64,000 nt of DNA, taken from contig CAJFCV020000001.1 of the NCBI GenBank assembly GCA_904066235.2, positions 10,969,291 to 11,033,290 on the forward strand, given 5' to 3'. This document shows, in pieces, positions 1 through 11,359 of the stretch. The translations under genes were made by a program, and so were the position numbers. Numbering within the stretch: position 1 is the stretch's first letter; every line of letters begins with the position of its first letter. Below the pieces are notes generated by a model. The model had not been told where the DNA came from, made no database searches, and saw nothing but the letters and a program-made list of their open reading frames with translations. This DNA comes from Bursaphelenchus xylophilus (Eukaryota; Nematoda; Chromadorea; Rhabditida; Aphelenchoididae).

Positions 1-138
1 TTTTTTCAAAAAAAATTTTTTAAATCGAAAAAAATTAAATTTTCAAATTTGCTTTAAATTTTGCCTACAAACTTTATGTAGGTCATATATCAATTTCTAA
101 AAATTTCAGCTCCCAATTTGCACCTATATCCAAGATAT

Positions 139-1441
139 TACACAGTCTTTTTCCGAGAGAGCACGCAAAATGAAGAGAGTCGGCTATGCGAAAAACCTTT
201 TTCGACGGTAACTTTACGAATTTCCGTCGGAAAAAATTGATTTTTTATGGAGTTATTTGACTCCTCATCTGTAATAGACTCTGATTTTTTCAAGGTCAAA
301 ATCAAAAAAAATTTTTTTTTTTTTTATTTTTTATTTCTGGCATAAAAATTTCAAAGGTTTCTGTCTATCAAAGTTTAAAAAATCGAAAAATCGAGTTCAA
401 TCTTGCTCATTTTCATTCAAAAAATCGAAAATCCCAAATAAAAAATTTCAAAAAAATGTTTTTGTTTTCAAATTTCGACCGAAAACCCGCAAAATAGCCT
501 CTATCCCATTTTCTGTCGAAAACATCGTCAATTCCCCCTGCAAATTTCGAAAAAACCACTGGAATTCCCCTCAATTTGAATGCCCACCTCATTTACCGTA
601 ACATTAACCTTGGCGTCGCGCGCTCTCTCCGAAAAAAATAACAAATTGGTTTGTATTTGAGTAACCTTGCAACCCACATAGCTTGCAACGTATATTTTAC
701 TTTCCCTTTCTTTATGTTCGCAAGAGGCGAAACGATGCCAGTGGAACAAAATAAATAATTTTCGGAGGGAAAACAATTAAAATCATATGCGAGCAAAACG
801 ATTTTTAGTTACGAACATTGATGAGGCATTGCACAGGGGACCGGTATTCTGGACGAGGAAGTGAATGGTGGGGTAAGGGTGCAATTTTAGGGCTTTAGGG
901 CGATTTTTTGGACGAAAAGTAACAATTTTTGTAAAAAACGTTGATCTTTTTTCGTCTTGAAAATTCAGTGGCTATTACAGGTGAGGAGTCAGATAATCCT
1001 ACAAAAAATCATTTTTTTTCCAACGGGATATTCGTAAAATTACCGCCGAAAAAGGGTTTTTTGTATGACCGTCTCTCCTCATTTTGTGTGCTCTCTCGGA
1101 AAAAGACTGTAATATTTTGGATTTTGAAATTTTTTATTTGGGATTTTTTTTCGATTTTTTGAATGAAAAAGAGCAAAATTGAACTCGATTTTTGGGGTTT
1201 TTAAACTTTGATTGACAGAAAAACCTTTGAAATTTTTATGCCAGAAATAAAAATTAAAAAAATTTTTTTTTTGATTTTGACCTTGAAAAAATCAGAATCT
1301 ATTACAGATGAGAAGTAAAATAACTCCACAAAAAATCATTTTTTTCCGACGGAAATTCGTAAAGTTAACAGCGAAAAACGTTTTTTCGCATGACCGTCTC
1401 TCCTCATTTTGTGTGCTCTCTCGAAAAAAGACCGTCTATCT
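139..1441. repeat. Large inverted repeat (foldback) with a third copy of its core in the spacer
   Basis: Bases about 139-476 and 1118-1441 are imperfect reverse complements of each other (roughly 330 bp per arm, clearly alignable over their whole length by eye). A third, inverted copy of the arm core lies at about 955-1110. Each copy contains a block reading like CGAGAGAGCACNCAAAATG, followed by a block like AATTTCCGTCGGAAAAAA and the phrase TTCAAGGTCAAAATC. No terminal duplication is visible. I see no gene in 1-1662; the short reading frames here fall inside repeat arms. Confidence 0.7.
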
Positions 1442-1662
1442 CAGTAGCAGGTGGAAATTTCGAGCTAAAACTTTCAGAGATGAGATTTAGAAGCACTATA
1501 GCGTTCATACAAAAAATTTCAAAAAAATCCGAAGCTTTCAAATTTTTGAGATTTATAATAAAAAAAAAATTGTTTTGAAAATTACTTTTTTCCTCATAAC
1601 TTTTTTCTTCCAAAACTGTGACTCTGTTTTCACATACTCCCCAAAAAATCCGCCAAACATAA

Positions 1663-2515
1663 TCAAACTGTGTTTATTGTATTTCTGGTGTCTTCAGTAG
1701 GGGTTGTTGCGTTTCGGGTTCCGGATATCCTGCGTATCTGTTCATTTCGCCGTTTCACCTTCATTATGTACGCAGTTAAAGCGATGTAAGTCAGCAGATC
1801 CAAGGGACCGTCGAATTCGCCGGCCAACAACGGGGTCACTGTGCTTTGCGCGTACGGAATGCTTGGGGGGCCATTGATCATGGTGTATATCTTGATGAAA
1901 GCTATGGAAATGGCCTGAAAATTCATCAAATTTATCTTCAATCGATTAAAGAAGTATTGTTCACAATACTCGGCGGAAAAATAAGCAAAAAATTTTTTTC
2001 AAATTTTTTTGAAATTTCCAAAAAATCCGTCATCCTATAGCCAAAAATGGATAATAACTTCATCGTATGTGCTTCAAACTCTGCAAAACCAGTCTGTACA
2101 CCTCAAAAAATACTTCTATTCAAATTTCATATCCATAAATCCGTCATCAGAGATGTCACGATGACGGATTTTCTGGAATTTAAAAATTTACCGCCAAATC
2201 ACGGATTTTTGAAGAAATAAAGCTATAAAACCAACAATTTGTCCCATAAAGAATCCTCACACCCCCAAAACTCCCACTTACCATTGTCCAGAACATCAGC
2301 AAAACCGTAAAAAGCAGGTCGTACCACTGCAAAACATACAAATCCTTCAATCCAACGTCAATCGTCGGCCTGGGAAGCGGCCCCTTCGTCGAGAAGACAT
2401 CGTAGACGGTGGTGTTCACTGTGAAGACATCGGAAACGGTGGTGTTTACTGTAAAGGCATCGTATGCGGTGGTGTTTACGGTGACATTCTCAGCCCAGCC
2501 GGTTGTCGAATCCAT
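1663..2515 (-). CDS. Small N-glycosylated membrane protein, two exons, unknown family
   Basis: The model is ATG at 2515, exon 1 2515-2282, donor GTAAGT, acceptor TTTTCAG at 1917-1915, exon 2 1914-1663 ending TGA. Both exons close in phase 0 and give 161 residues. The N-terminal half carries three tandem ten-residue units of the type FTVNTTVSDV, each with an N-glycosylation sequon, which suggests a lumenal or extracellular side. The join of the two exons lies in a hydrophobic stretch (YDLLFTVLLMFWTM then AISIAFIKIY), and a second hydrophobic stretch (LLTYIALTAYIM) is followed by a basic patch KVKRR. The intron carries a GTCATGATGAC-type element. The gene lies 226 bases downstream of the dehydrogenase stop on the same strand, so co-transcription is possible. 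I do not recognise the family. An upstream in-frame extension lacking ATG exists, so the start is the first usable ATG rather than a proven one. Confidence 0.6.
2014..2181. mobile_element. GTCATGATGAC-type small inverted-repeat element in the membrane-protein intron
   Basis: The left end reads TTTCCAAAAAATCCGTCATC and the right end GATGACGGATTTTCTGGAA, which are reverse complements apart from single changes. The element is about 168 bp and sits wholly inside the intron of the 1663-2515 gene. The right end also contains GTCACGATGAC, a variant of the family's central palindrome. Confidence 0.7.
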
Positions 2516-2656
2516 GAAAGGGAATTTTCGGAGCAAAAACCGATCGACCCGACCGGTCGATAACAGAAGATAATCAGAAATGGTTGGAAGTGGCGGGGAG
2601 TAAAAGAAGCGAGATTTTGGAAGCAAATCGAAGCGACATCATGGTATTTCACACGT

Positions 2657-2662
2657 ATTTAT
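2657..2662 (-). terminator. AATAAA polyadenylation signal of the dehydrogenase gene
   Basis: Plus-strand TTTATT reads AATAAA on the minus strand, 80 bases after the dehydrogenase stop codon and about 140 bases before the next ATG on the same strand. Confidence 0.5.
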
Positions 2663-2741
2663 TCGACTATTTATCCTAAATTATCGATATAAAAAAAGTT
2701 CTACCAGCTAAAATAGAATTCTTTCGATGGAAATGGCGGTC

Positions 2742-4685
2742 TCAGTTGACAGGATTGTAAGTAAATGGCTGCACTTTGTGAGTTTTTCCAAGGTCCAGCT
2801 GAAAATTGCAAAAATTCAGGGTTGAAACGGAATGCCAAAATTTCGAAAAATCGGCGGGAGACCCAGATTTTCGACTAAAAACAATCTCTTCTCAAAAATT
2901 TCGGTATTGCAACGCCGTATTTTACCATAAAACCCTGTTTTTTCAGTTGCAACACAATGCCAAATTTTTAAAAACAAAGCGGGAAATTCAAATTCCAAAT
3001 CCAAAACCGTTCAAAATAACCTACCAGATGATCCAATTGCTTCTGACCGTATATCACTCCACCAACGCTTTCGCTCTTCTCAATATTAATTCTCTCTGGA
3101 TCTCCAGGGATCAACACTTTTTTGGCGGGATCGACGGGTCGCAGTCCTCGAGTTTGATCGATAAAGTCCTGAAGGCGATCAGAAAAGCCGGGAGCAAAGC
3201 ATTCTGGGTCGATTGCGACAAAAAATTGCCCCTGCAAATATTTATCACTAATTGATCGACATCTTTTTCCGTTTCTGCCTAAAACCATCAAGTACAATAT
3301 AAAAATCTTTACCAAATCGGCGATTCTGTCCACATCCCTCCAGGTTCGAACGTTCTTCCCGAAGGTGCTGCCACTGAGGATGGCTGAGAAGAGTTCTACC
3401 ATCATTCCAAGACCCGTTCCTTTATATCCACCTAAAATAATATAGTCAGGTATAATATAATTTATATTGATAAATTGAGCTGTCAACTATCCTAAAATGT
3501 CAACAATGTCTTAAAATGCTATATTACGAAATTACAATCCATACCTGTCTCTTCAGCGCCTCCTAGAGGCAAAAGTCCGCCTCCTCGTTGAGTTACATCC
3601 ACAGGGTCCTGAGTGGCTTTCCCATCCTTATCCGCACCCCACTGAAGTGGAATTTGCTCGCCTTTCCGCTCGGCCAGCTCTATTTTTCCCAATGCAACCG
3701 CAGAAGTTGCCATATCCAGAGCAAAATCATCTTCTCCATGACCTCCAGCAATAACTGCTAATGGATTCGTACCCAAGGCATGCTGTGCCGCCCTGTTTGG
3801 AAAGACCAAAGGCGAAGTGTTCGTTCCTGACATCCCCTGAAATTTTAGCATCAATTTTTTGTCAAAATATTTTTCAAATCCCAAAATTTTCTCAAGCTGG
3901 GGCGCAGCTCGCCAAAACAAAAATCAGAAAAAATTATAAAAATTAAAACAGTTTACAATCAGTCCCTCCTTCTTGAGTAGTAATGGCCAATATCCAGCAA
4001 TTCCATAGTGATTGGAGCCCTTACAAACCACCCATCCAATCCCGTGCTCCTTGGCCAATTTCGCGGCCAGATCCGTGCAAAAATGCCCAACTACGGCTCC
4101 GAGTCCATTCTGACCGTCCACCCAAGCCGTGGCTCCTTTTTGCTTCAGAATCTGAAAAGCAAATTTGTAAAATTTCAGCGCAATTTTTGAATGTCCAAAA
4201 AATCCGTCATCCTAATAGCAACAATGATGGTATGTGGTCGTATTTTACGTGAAAATTTTTGAAATGACCTGTATATTTCAGTAAGATATATTTATTTCTT
4301 TTTCTAGGAACAGGGTGTGTCCAAGAAGATGTCACAATGACGGATTTTTTGGAAATTCTCGAAAATGCAAAATTTGATTACATTTCGAAATTCCATAAAT
4401 TTATCACACCAAAAACTAATTCTAGGCCACAAATACAACAAAATTGAACCCCAATTTTACTTTAGGTTCAGCATTTGCCGCGCAATTTCCACTTCTGCAG
4501 TCCTCCATGTAAATCCTCAATCTGTTCAGGCCGTGCGAATAATGGCCCCGGAGATCGGCACAAATCAGAAGATCCGCCACTTTCCCGCCATTATCGCCGC
4601 TGGCACCGACGGCTTTCATGCAATCCACCACGAAACGGCGCATCTCCGCCGTTTTAACGACGAATTGCTGCGGGTGCGAGGACAT
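2742..4685 (-). CDS. Ldh_2-family malate/L-lactate dehydrogenase-like oxidoreductase
   Basis: Six exons on the minus strand: 4685-4461, 4151-3957, 3836-3545, 3431-3313, 3231-3025 and 2798-2742. All splice phases close and give 364 residues, the usual length for this NAD(P)-dependent family of 2-hydroxyacid dehydrogenases, which is unrelated to the classical LDH/MDH fold. Family marks visible are LRGHYSHGLNRL near residue 46, GSNHYGIAGYW near 115, NTSPLVFPNRAAQHALGTNP after the third exon start, and GGYKGTGLGMMVELFSAILSG, with a C-terminus containing PGDPE. The histidines of the SHG and SNHYG motifs are intact, so the enzyme looks functional, probably oxidising or reducing malate, lactate or a related hydroxyacid; substrate is not decidable. 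The ATG was chosen because an acceptor TTATTTCCAG lies 10 bases before it. Intron 1 (4152-4460) contains a small inverted-repeat element. Confidence 0.9.
4192..4356. mobile_element. GTCATGATGAC-type element in dehydrogenase intron 1
   Basis: The left end GTCCAAAAAATCCGTCATCC and right end CACAATGACGGATTTTTTGG form inverted termini about 165 bp apart. The element lies wholly within the intron 4152-4460 and contains one copy of the decamer CGTATTTTAC at 4239-4248. Confidence 0.7.
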
Positions 4686-4695
4686 GGCGCAGAAT

Positions 4696-4697
4696 CT
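4696..4697 (-). other. Probable trans-splice acceptor before the dehydrogenase ATG
   Basis: On the minus strand TTATTTCCAG ends 10 bases upstream of the ATG at 4685. This is a canonical acceptor with no coding exon required upstream, as expected for spliced-leader addition. A 5'-UTR intron would look the same. Confidence 0.5.
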
Positions 4698-4740
4698 GGA
4701 AATAAGCCTATGCAGAGATTGTTTTAAGTATTCGAATTAA

Positions 4741-5400
4741 AAATATGGCCTTTTCCAGCTCGTATTTTACCTATATGAACAAAATTTGTTATATTCTAGA
4801 ATTTTTATACCTAAAATAATATTTTTTTTCAAAAAGCTTTCTAAAACCAGTAAATTTTACATCCTGAATCCTTATCATGCCGGTAAAAAGTAAACTGAGG
4901 CAGTCAATCGCTATAAGCTGACAGTCTTTATCAAAAAAATATTGTTTTCGACAAAAGGTACCTAAAATTTCAAAACCCTATATTTTTCAAATTTGAACAT
5001 AAAAGATATTATGAACCGTATCAAGAAAACCATTCGTATTTTACCTATTCTCGGCGAGAACTTGACCTTTCAAAAATTTGCTGTTACCTAAAATAACACA
5101 TTCTCAAAAATCCTAGTAAAATCAGAAAATTTTGCGTCTATAGCGTATACACTGCGACCGGATTAGTGCTAAGTGCCATAGATCGCCATAAGAACGCTAT
5201 TTTATACCAAGAAAATATTGTTTTAGACAAAAGATACCTAAAATTTCAAAAAAAGTCGATTTTGTCCCGAATTTGATCAAAAATAAGACGGGAACGCGCA
5301 TTTTCTTGCATAATATTGCTTTAATCATCTTTCAAAGGCCGTTTCACTCCGCATTTTACCTTCACTGAAAATTTCCGACCTTATTTTAGGTATAAATTAA
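4741..5400. repeat. Degenerate tandem repeat, about 280-bp period, upstream of the dehydrogenase gene
   Basis: The phrases CGTATTTTACCTAT, ACCTAAAATAA and ATATTGTTTT(C/A)GACAAAAG recur in the same order at about 4761/4809/4939 and 5035/5090/5224, with a partial third unit from about 5354. Nothing coding is visible in 4698-5740. Confidence 0.55.
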
Positions 5401-5739
5401 ATTCCCCAAAGTTCTTGCGACGTTCCCTTCAAACCTAACCAAACAGTAAACTGGTGACCAAAAAAGGCTACGAAAAGATCAAACGATAAAAAAAAGTGAA
5501 CTTACACTTGCCGACTCCCATTTCTTATCGACCACATCGTTGAAAGGGAAGAAAATAATAAAAACCCCGTCGAAATACGTGAATTTACAAAAGTTTTTGG
5601 GGATTATTAGAAGCTGGAGGAAGTAAATCGAGGGGGAAAGATAAAATCGAGAGGGAAAAAGATTGGGAAAGGTTATCAAAAAACAAAAATAGCCGAGAAG
5701 AGGGGAAATGGGTGATCAGACAATGAAAAATAGACAGCA

Positions 5740-6340
5740 GGGGTCAATTGGTAAGCAAAAAGAGCCATGATTATAATCTATGGAGACTTTTTGCAAAGAA
5801 TTTTACATTTTTGAGGGGTTTAGGGAGAAAATTTAGACTTCCGGATATTACACTTGACCTTGATGTCCAAAAACGGAAATGGAGGAAAGAAAAGCTGATT
5901 AAAAAACTTTATAAAAGCTGATTACGATACCTCAAACACCTGAGAACACATTTGGATTCTGAGAATCACAAAAACTCAAGGAAAAGGCCAAGGCGACATG
6001 TTATACGATGAAAAATTTATAGTTGGAAAATGGGCCTTTGATGAATTGTGACCACGAAAGGGCCATAATGGGAAGATCCTGAGCCTGTTTATAAAGGAAT
6101 TTGCGTTTCTGAAGGGTTTAAAGAGAAAATTTTTACTTTCCGATATTATACATGGCATTGGTGACAAAACATGGAGAAAGATTGGCAATATTATCGAAAA
6201 ACATGACTAAAAATGATAAAACAGTGGGTTAAACTAGGGAGAACGTCTAAGAAAGGATTCAGACGTCAAAAATCAGATAAAACGTTAAGGCGACATGTTA
6301 TACGATAAAACGCTGACATTGCAAAATTTAATTTTTGTTA
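5740..6340. repeat. Degenerate tandem duplication, about 304-bp period
   Basis: The block AAGGCGACATGTTATACGAT occurs at about 5989 and 6291, and GAGAAAATTT with a following CCGGATATTACAC-like run occurs at about 5825 and 6122, giving a consistent offset near 304. I see nothing else in 5400-6932; the reading frames there have no splice or codon support. Confidence 0.55.
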
Positions 6341-6932
6341 ATTTAGGCAATGGGAGGAATGAAGGGTATGCTTGCCAAGGAAAAAAGGCCTGTACGGCAG
6401 CATTTTTTGATGATGAACGTCCGTTCGCTTTATTTATTATACTTTAGACGACCTTGTTTTAGGTGATGCTAAAAGGAGTTAAAACCGTCTGTAACGGAAT
6501 GCAGTTTTCTTCAAAAACAAACTTGGCTGTTGTGAAGAGGGTATCTGATGTATTTCGTGGGTCTTTTGCCAATTTTTGAACTTGATGTTGATGCATTTTG
6601 AGTAGTAAATATTACTCGTCAAGTGCAAGTAAATTTACAAATCAGAGAAATTTTGCCACCTTTTATTCCACATTCCTCGATTTTCTGTTCTTTTTTGCCT
6701 ACATGGCGTTTAAAAACCCCGTATTATAAAAGACATACCGCCAATTTTCTCTGTTATGTCATGGTGAATATCTGCGTTGTTAGAGCAGAAAATTTGCAGC
6801 AAATCCAACTCAATATTAGCCTGTTTATCTTTGGAAACACCGGATTTCTTAACATAGCAATTTCAAATATAATAACAACGATATTAAACATAACATACAA
6901 TTACAATATGAGCCTAAATAAATGTGAAAGCA

Positions 6933-8534
6933 TCACGATCTCTTGATCATCTTTTTCTGCGGCGAACTACAAGAATCGGACTCTGAATCCGTAAAATCCG
7001 AGGTCTCACTTTCCGACTCTGACGACGATTTTATCGAGGCTTCGTCTTCGGATGACGATGAAGCTGGGTCGTCGTAAAAAATCATTCTCACCCCTTCTTG
7101 AGGGACAGGCATGACGATGGTTGTGGTTTCTGTGTGGATGGTAGTGTATTTTTGGGGACTGAAAAGAAAAATTTATTTGTATTAGGTCTTTATTATAGAG
7201 TAAAGGGACGATTAGAGAAGAATTGAAATGACATTGGAAATAAAGTAAAAATATAGCAGAAACCTTTGTACAACGAACCGCAAGGGACCGAAAAATTTAT
7301 TCTTTATAGAAAATTTTTGTTGTACGGAGGTTTATTTTGATCTTGACGATCTGTGAAATTGTTCGCTTTAGACAGTTTTTGTTGTATGGGGGTTTGTTGT
7401 ACAGAGTTGGATGAAATAGGGGGATTGTGCTATTTTGTAGATGAAATCTCTGTACAACAAACTTTCGTGCAACAAAAACTCCATATAACAAAAATTTGTA
7501 TAACGAACAGTTTGACCGTCACAAAAGTCAGCAAAACCTCCGTTTAACGACACCTTTCTATAACAAATAAATTTTTTAGCCACTTGCGATTCGTTTTACA
7601 GAAGGTTGTCCGTAATCTTAGAATTGTAAAATACGACATCACGCCTTGCCATAATAAATTATTTTATTGTTGAAAATGGGTCATCAGAAAGATTTCACCT
7701 CAAAATTTACAGAAATTGACATTGCGTTGACACTGACGGCATTCATAAAGCAAAAGTTTTTTCTTAGTGATATCAAAAAGTTTTTCTCAACTTACCCAGT
7801 AACATCATGGCTTTGGTGAGCATTTTCCCTTGCGTTTTCTTTAAGATCAGTTTTTATCAAGGCTGGAGGATTCGTTGAACATCCTTGAGGCGAATGAACA
7901 AATCGGGCCGAATTTTCGTTGACAGAGGCCATGAAGCTGAAAGATAAATTTTTAGTCATCAATACAATTATCGCCAAAGTGAAATTAGAAGCGCGAAAAA
8001 ATGAATGTAGAATACGGATTTCACGGTATCGAATATTCAGTGGATCTTCTGAAAAACAAAGAAAGTTTGATATAGACACGTATCGTTGTACAAGAGTTTG
8101 TGTCATTTTATTGCCATTCATGAGCAGTGGAGTCTCTCTACAACTCCCATACAAAAAAAAACTTTTTATGACGAACAATTTTACAGGTACCGAATGTCAA
8201 TTTTAGGCTAAAATAAACCTCCGTATAACGAAACCTATAACAAACTAAATTTTTTTTCTCAATTGCTATTTGTTGTGCGGAGGTTTGACTGTGATTAAAA
8301 AAGTAATGATGTAAAATAGTTAAACAAAAAATGAAAAAATTTTCTGTCAAATCATTGTAAAATACGCACTTATAAACACCGGTTTTTAAATCGAGAGAAA
8401 TCAAAAAAATTACAAAAAGCTCCATCCCTAAAAGTACGCATGCTGAGAAGGCTCGCCCAATTCCCAATCAGCTTCTCCAATCTCTGCGGGTCCCCGAAAT
8501 AAAGCAGATCAAGTCCGGTGAATTTGGCTCCCAT
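6933..8534 (-). CDS. Orphan protein with hydrophobic middle and acidic serine-rich tail
   Basis: Three exons on the minus strand: 8534-8438, 8048-7796 and 7158-6933, with phases 1 and 2 that close exactly and give 191 residues. The start reads MGAKFTGLDLLYFGDPQRLE; the ATG is the only one that opens this exon. The middle exon encodes a hydrophobic segment (NFTLAIIVLMT) that might be membrane-embedded. The last exon ends in a strongly acidic, serine-rich tail (runs such as SSSSEDEAS and SSSESESETSDFTDSESD) followed by a basic C-terminus KKMIKRS. Acidic serine tails of this sort are common casein-kinase-2 targets, but that is general knowledge and not shown here. A consensus CRE-like site lies about 80 bases upstream of the ATG. 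An intron inside exon 2 was considered and breaks the frame. Family unknown. Confidence 0.6.
7256..7612. mobile_element. Degraded element with ACAACGAAC-type termini, pogo/Tigger-like
   Basis: It begins CAGAAACCTTTGTACAACGA, holds several internal variants of CTCCGTATAACGA in both orientations, and ends near TTTTACAGAAGGTTGTCCG. CAGT-AAACCTC-TATAACGA termini are typical of pogo/Tigger-derived non-autonomous elements; the superfamily call is from memory of that pattern. It lies in the last intron of the 6933-8534 gene. Confidence 0.4.
8125..8291. mobile_element. Short pogo/Tigger-like element
   Basis: The start CAGTGGAGTCTCTCTACAAC and end GTTGTGCGGAGGTTTGACTG are imperfect inverted termini, 167 bp apart, in intron 1 of the 6933-8534 gene. 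Internal CCTCCGTATAACGA matches the same family. No TA duplication is intact. Confidence 0.45.
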
Positions 8535-8615
8535 TCCCAAGTTTGAATCTTTTTTTGTTTACGCAACGAATCAAGTGGTATTCTTGAGAATGGCGATCAC
8601 TTTCCCAACACCATG

Positions 8616-8625
8616 ATGACGTCAT
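8616..8625. promoter_or_regulatory. CRE/ATF-like palindrome ATGACGTCAT in the promoter of the acidic-tail gene
   Basis: A perfect ten-base palindrome containing the bZIP consensus TGACGTCA, 82 bases upstream of the ATG at 8534. Position and perfection make a transcription-factor site plausible; binding is not shown. Confidence 0.45.
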
Positions 8626-9055
8626 TATTACACTTATCTAACGGGATTTAAAATCTCAGTTTTTAGGGCTTCACTAAAGTAAAAAAGTCATAAAATATGG
8701 TAAAACAAAATCTGCCACCAGCACTGGCAAGTGTTGTGAAAACGAATGAGAAATGAAACGCTTGTTTTGGCAGATCAATTACATTTTTTTCTGTAATCTG
8801 GGGATCCGATAATATTGGGAATGAAGAGCGGCACCAGCAGAGAAAAACCGGCTTATCTCTCCTTTCATCTTACCGAGGATGATGAAATTCTGTAATATTC
8901 TTTTGCATGGTTGAAATTGTTTGTAGCTGAAAGAGATAATCGAGATTCGAAACTTTCAGGAAGCTTGGCATAAAATTTCATTGAAGAAAAAAAAAGAAAT
9001 GCACTTTCTTACAACAAAAGCTTGCATAGAAATTCTTTTTATTGGTTCATTCCGA

Positions 9056-9453
9056 GGGCGCCGCGACACTTGCGGGCAACCACTTTGCGAGCAGCCGACA
9101 TTTTTTGATTAGAATTACGATATCTCTCCCGTAATCTACGTAGTACAATAGAAATGTTACATTGACAACTCCCTGGTACTCATAAGTACACAAATCTATT
9201 AAATTCATCCACTGCTTTCAAAGTTATGGGAGTTTGTTTTCAAAAAATGGTGAAAAATGCCTGGATAAGCTTATGATAACTATACAAGACACTTATACAC
9301 CTGGAAACTTAATCCGCAACATCTAACCGTCAAGACCATCGTTTCAATTTAGAGTTGAAAGCAAATTTTGGCTGATTTCATGACATGTCCGCAGAATCTC
9401 CGTGGTTTTTTAAGCTGCCCGCAAAGTGGTTGCCCGCAAGTGTGGGCCCGCCC
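9056..9453. mobile_element. 398-bp element with ~40-bp GC-rich inverted termini
   Basis: Plus-strand 9056-9095 and the reverse complement of 9414-9453 share ACACTTGCGGGCAACCACTT and flanking bases with few differences. The interior is AT-rich and non-coding. No clear target duplication. A 20-codon frame (9101-9039, minus) that looked like a tiny basic protein lies inside one terminus and is explained by it. Confidence 0.65.
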
Positions 9454-9844
9454 TTGCGAGCACTTTGGGTGAAAGCCAGACAGCAATCCTTGAAAATTTT
9501 AAAATTTTAGCTCGCGCTTTGCAGCTGCAGCCGAGATATTCAACAATTTTTGTGACCGAAAGAGTACGCGAAACGAGGAGAGCGGTTAGAGAGGAAAACA
9601 CTTTTTGGCCATAATTTTGCTAGCTGAAAAAATTTTGTTTGTGACGATATTACCTTTTACATTAGGAAAATATATGAAGCTGTTCATGTCAAAGCTTGCC
9701 AAAAAGCGTTACATTTTTTTCTACTTTCGGCCTAAAAAATCTGGGTCGTTTCTGCGCAGCGCGAGCCAGAAATCGGCGTCTTTAAAGACTTGCCTAGACT
9801 TTCGCCCAGCTCTATCAAAATCTGAATTTGGAGCACTCCCCCTG
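9454..9844. repeat. Diverged relative of the ~448-bp TWA-flanked element family
   Basis: It contains, in the same order as the 49.7-60.2 kb elements, AGCTCGCGCTTTGCAG, CCGAGATATTCAACAATTTT, GAGAGCGGTTAGAGAGG, TTTTTGGCCATAATTTTGCT and a terminal GGAGCACTCCCCCTGTTAG. The left end abuts the 9056-9453 element and is eroded. Confidence 0.6.
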
Positions 9845-10753
9845 TTAGAATACATCTGCAAATTTTTAAGCAAATCTGAAAGCAACATATGCGAATAATT
9901 CCCCGGTCAATAAACTGGCTCATCATGTTGAAATATCTCCATTTCCTTTCAACTTTTCAAATATCCTGTTGTCGACATATGAAACTTGAAAGTGTCATCC
10001 AAAATTTTTGAATGCCCCATCATTACGTTTTCGAAATTGCAAATCATGAATGGAAAATGAAAAAAATCCCTTGAATATGATGACTCATCCAACAAGCTCG
10101 TTGTGAGTCGCAAATGACAGGCCCTCTGACAATTGTGACTCAAGATCGCAACGCTTTATAAAGGAGTCTGATGAGCAACAAGGTCTTCAGAAATCGTTCG
10201 CTTCAGAGCTTTTAATGGGGGAAAATGAGTAATAAATAAAAAATTCCAAAAGTTTTAATGGATTTTGAAATTTTTAGAGTGAATTTGAATATGAAAATTT
10301 AAAAATTTGGTTAGTAATTTTTGGTATTTTTGAATTTTTGACACAGTATTTCGTTAAAAAATCTTTTAATTTCAAAGTTCAAACTTTTGTATATTCATTT
10401 TTGAATACCCAAATTTTGAATTTGAATATTGAAAATTTGATATCTTTATTGAAATATTAAAATTTTTCAAAATTTCCAAGATTCGCCCCCATTTTCTACA
10501 ACACCGTCAAAATCGTATTTCCGGCCCCGTTTGCATCCGAAATGCCCTCTAAACCTAATCCTTGTCATTTTTACTTCCGCCCTGTGTTCTCAGCCATATC
10601 CGATAATCATATTAGCCTTGGAATTAATTTGTTTATTACAATTTAATCGCCCAGAAGGGGAAGCTTTGACGTCCAATTGTGCCTACGTTAATTTCGAGTG
10701 CAGATTGTTGGGGGTGTATTTTGAAGGGGTGGATTTTGGACTGGAGAGTGGTA
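9845..10753. other. Intergenic stretch with no supported gene
   Basis: AT-rich sequence with simple runs of AAAATTT-type words at 10200-10500. I see no splice-supported exon, RNA gene or inverted repeat. Confidence 0.5.
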
Positions 10754-11019
10754 CTAGTCGGGACAAAAAGTCCTGATAATTTTGCACCGTGCGGATTTTG
10801 CGCGGTTTTTGTCGCACTCTGAAAAAACGATTTGTCGCTCCGAAAAATGGGGAATCGCGCGCGACGTAAGGCAAAAACAAACAAAAATGCACTGTGCAAA
10901 TGCACTTTTTGGGTCAAATGCACCGTGCAAAACACTTTTTTTCGCGATTTTCGCAGCGACATCCCAAAACGTTCAAATCCGCACAGTGCAAAATTATCAG
11001 GACTTTTTGTCCCGACTAG
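10754..11019. mobile_element. 266-bp Tc1/mariner-type MITE with TA duplication
   Basis: Inverted termini of about 45 bp start CTAGTCGGGACAAAAAGTCC and are flanked by TA on both sides (10752-10753 and 11020-11021). The interior contains GCACTGTGCAAATGCA palindromic words. TA flanks plus terminal inverted repeats are the hallmark of Tc1/mariner-mobilised elements; no transposase is present. Confidence 0.8.
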
Positions 11020-11359
11020 TAAACAATCTTGCTGAACTATAATCTCGAAATTGGGAGTGTTGATATTTTTGGATTTTTGTTGGATGTGCCTGTAAATTGT
11101 CATCAAAATGTGGCTCCAAAGGCAGCTTTGCATTGTGGCATGAGCGTTATTTTATGCATCTTTTCAAATTATAGATTAAATATACAAATTTTACTTTGAA
11201 TTCTGAGATATTCAGCCATTTTTGAGGACGAGATACTGTGAGAAATGAGGAGAGTAGGGCTGAAAAAAGTTTGTCGACCACAAGGAAACCTCTGCACAAC
11301 AAACTCCTGTCCAGCATAACCTGTCGTTAACGAATATTTTCTGGTACCCCATGACTTAA

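Noticed and set aside
8534..8555. CCCAAGTTTGA, matching part of the nematode SL1 leader, next to a gene start
   Set aside because: It is on the strand opposite to the gene, lacks the rest of the leader and any donor or Sm site, so it is not an SL RNA gene.
9039..9101. Tiny minus-strand frame beginning MSAARKVVARK, basic and followed by AATAAA-like sequence
   Set aside because: It lies in the terminal inverted repeat of the 9056-9453 element, whose other end carries the same coding-looking text inverted.
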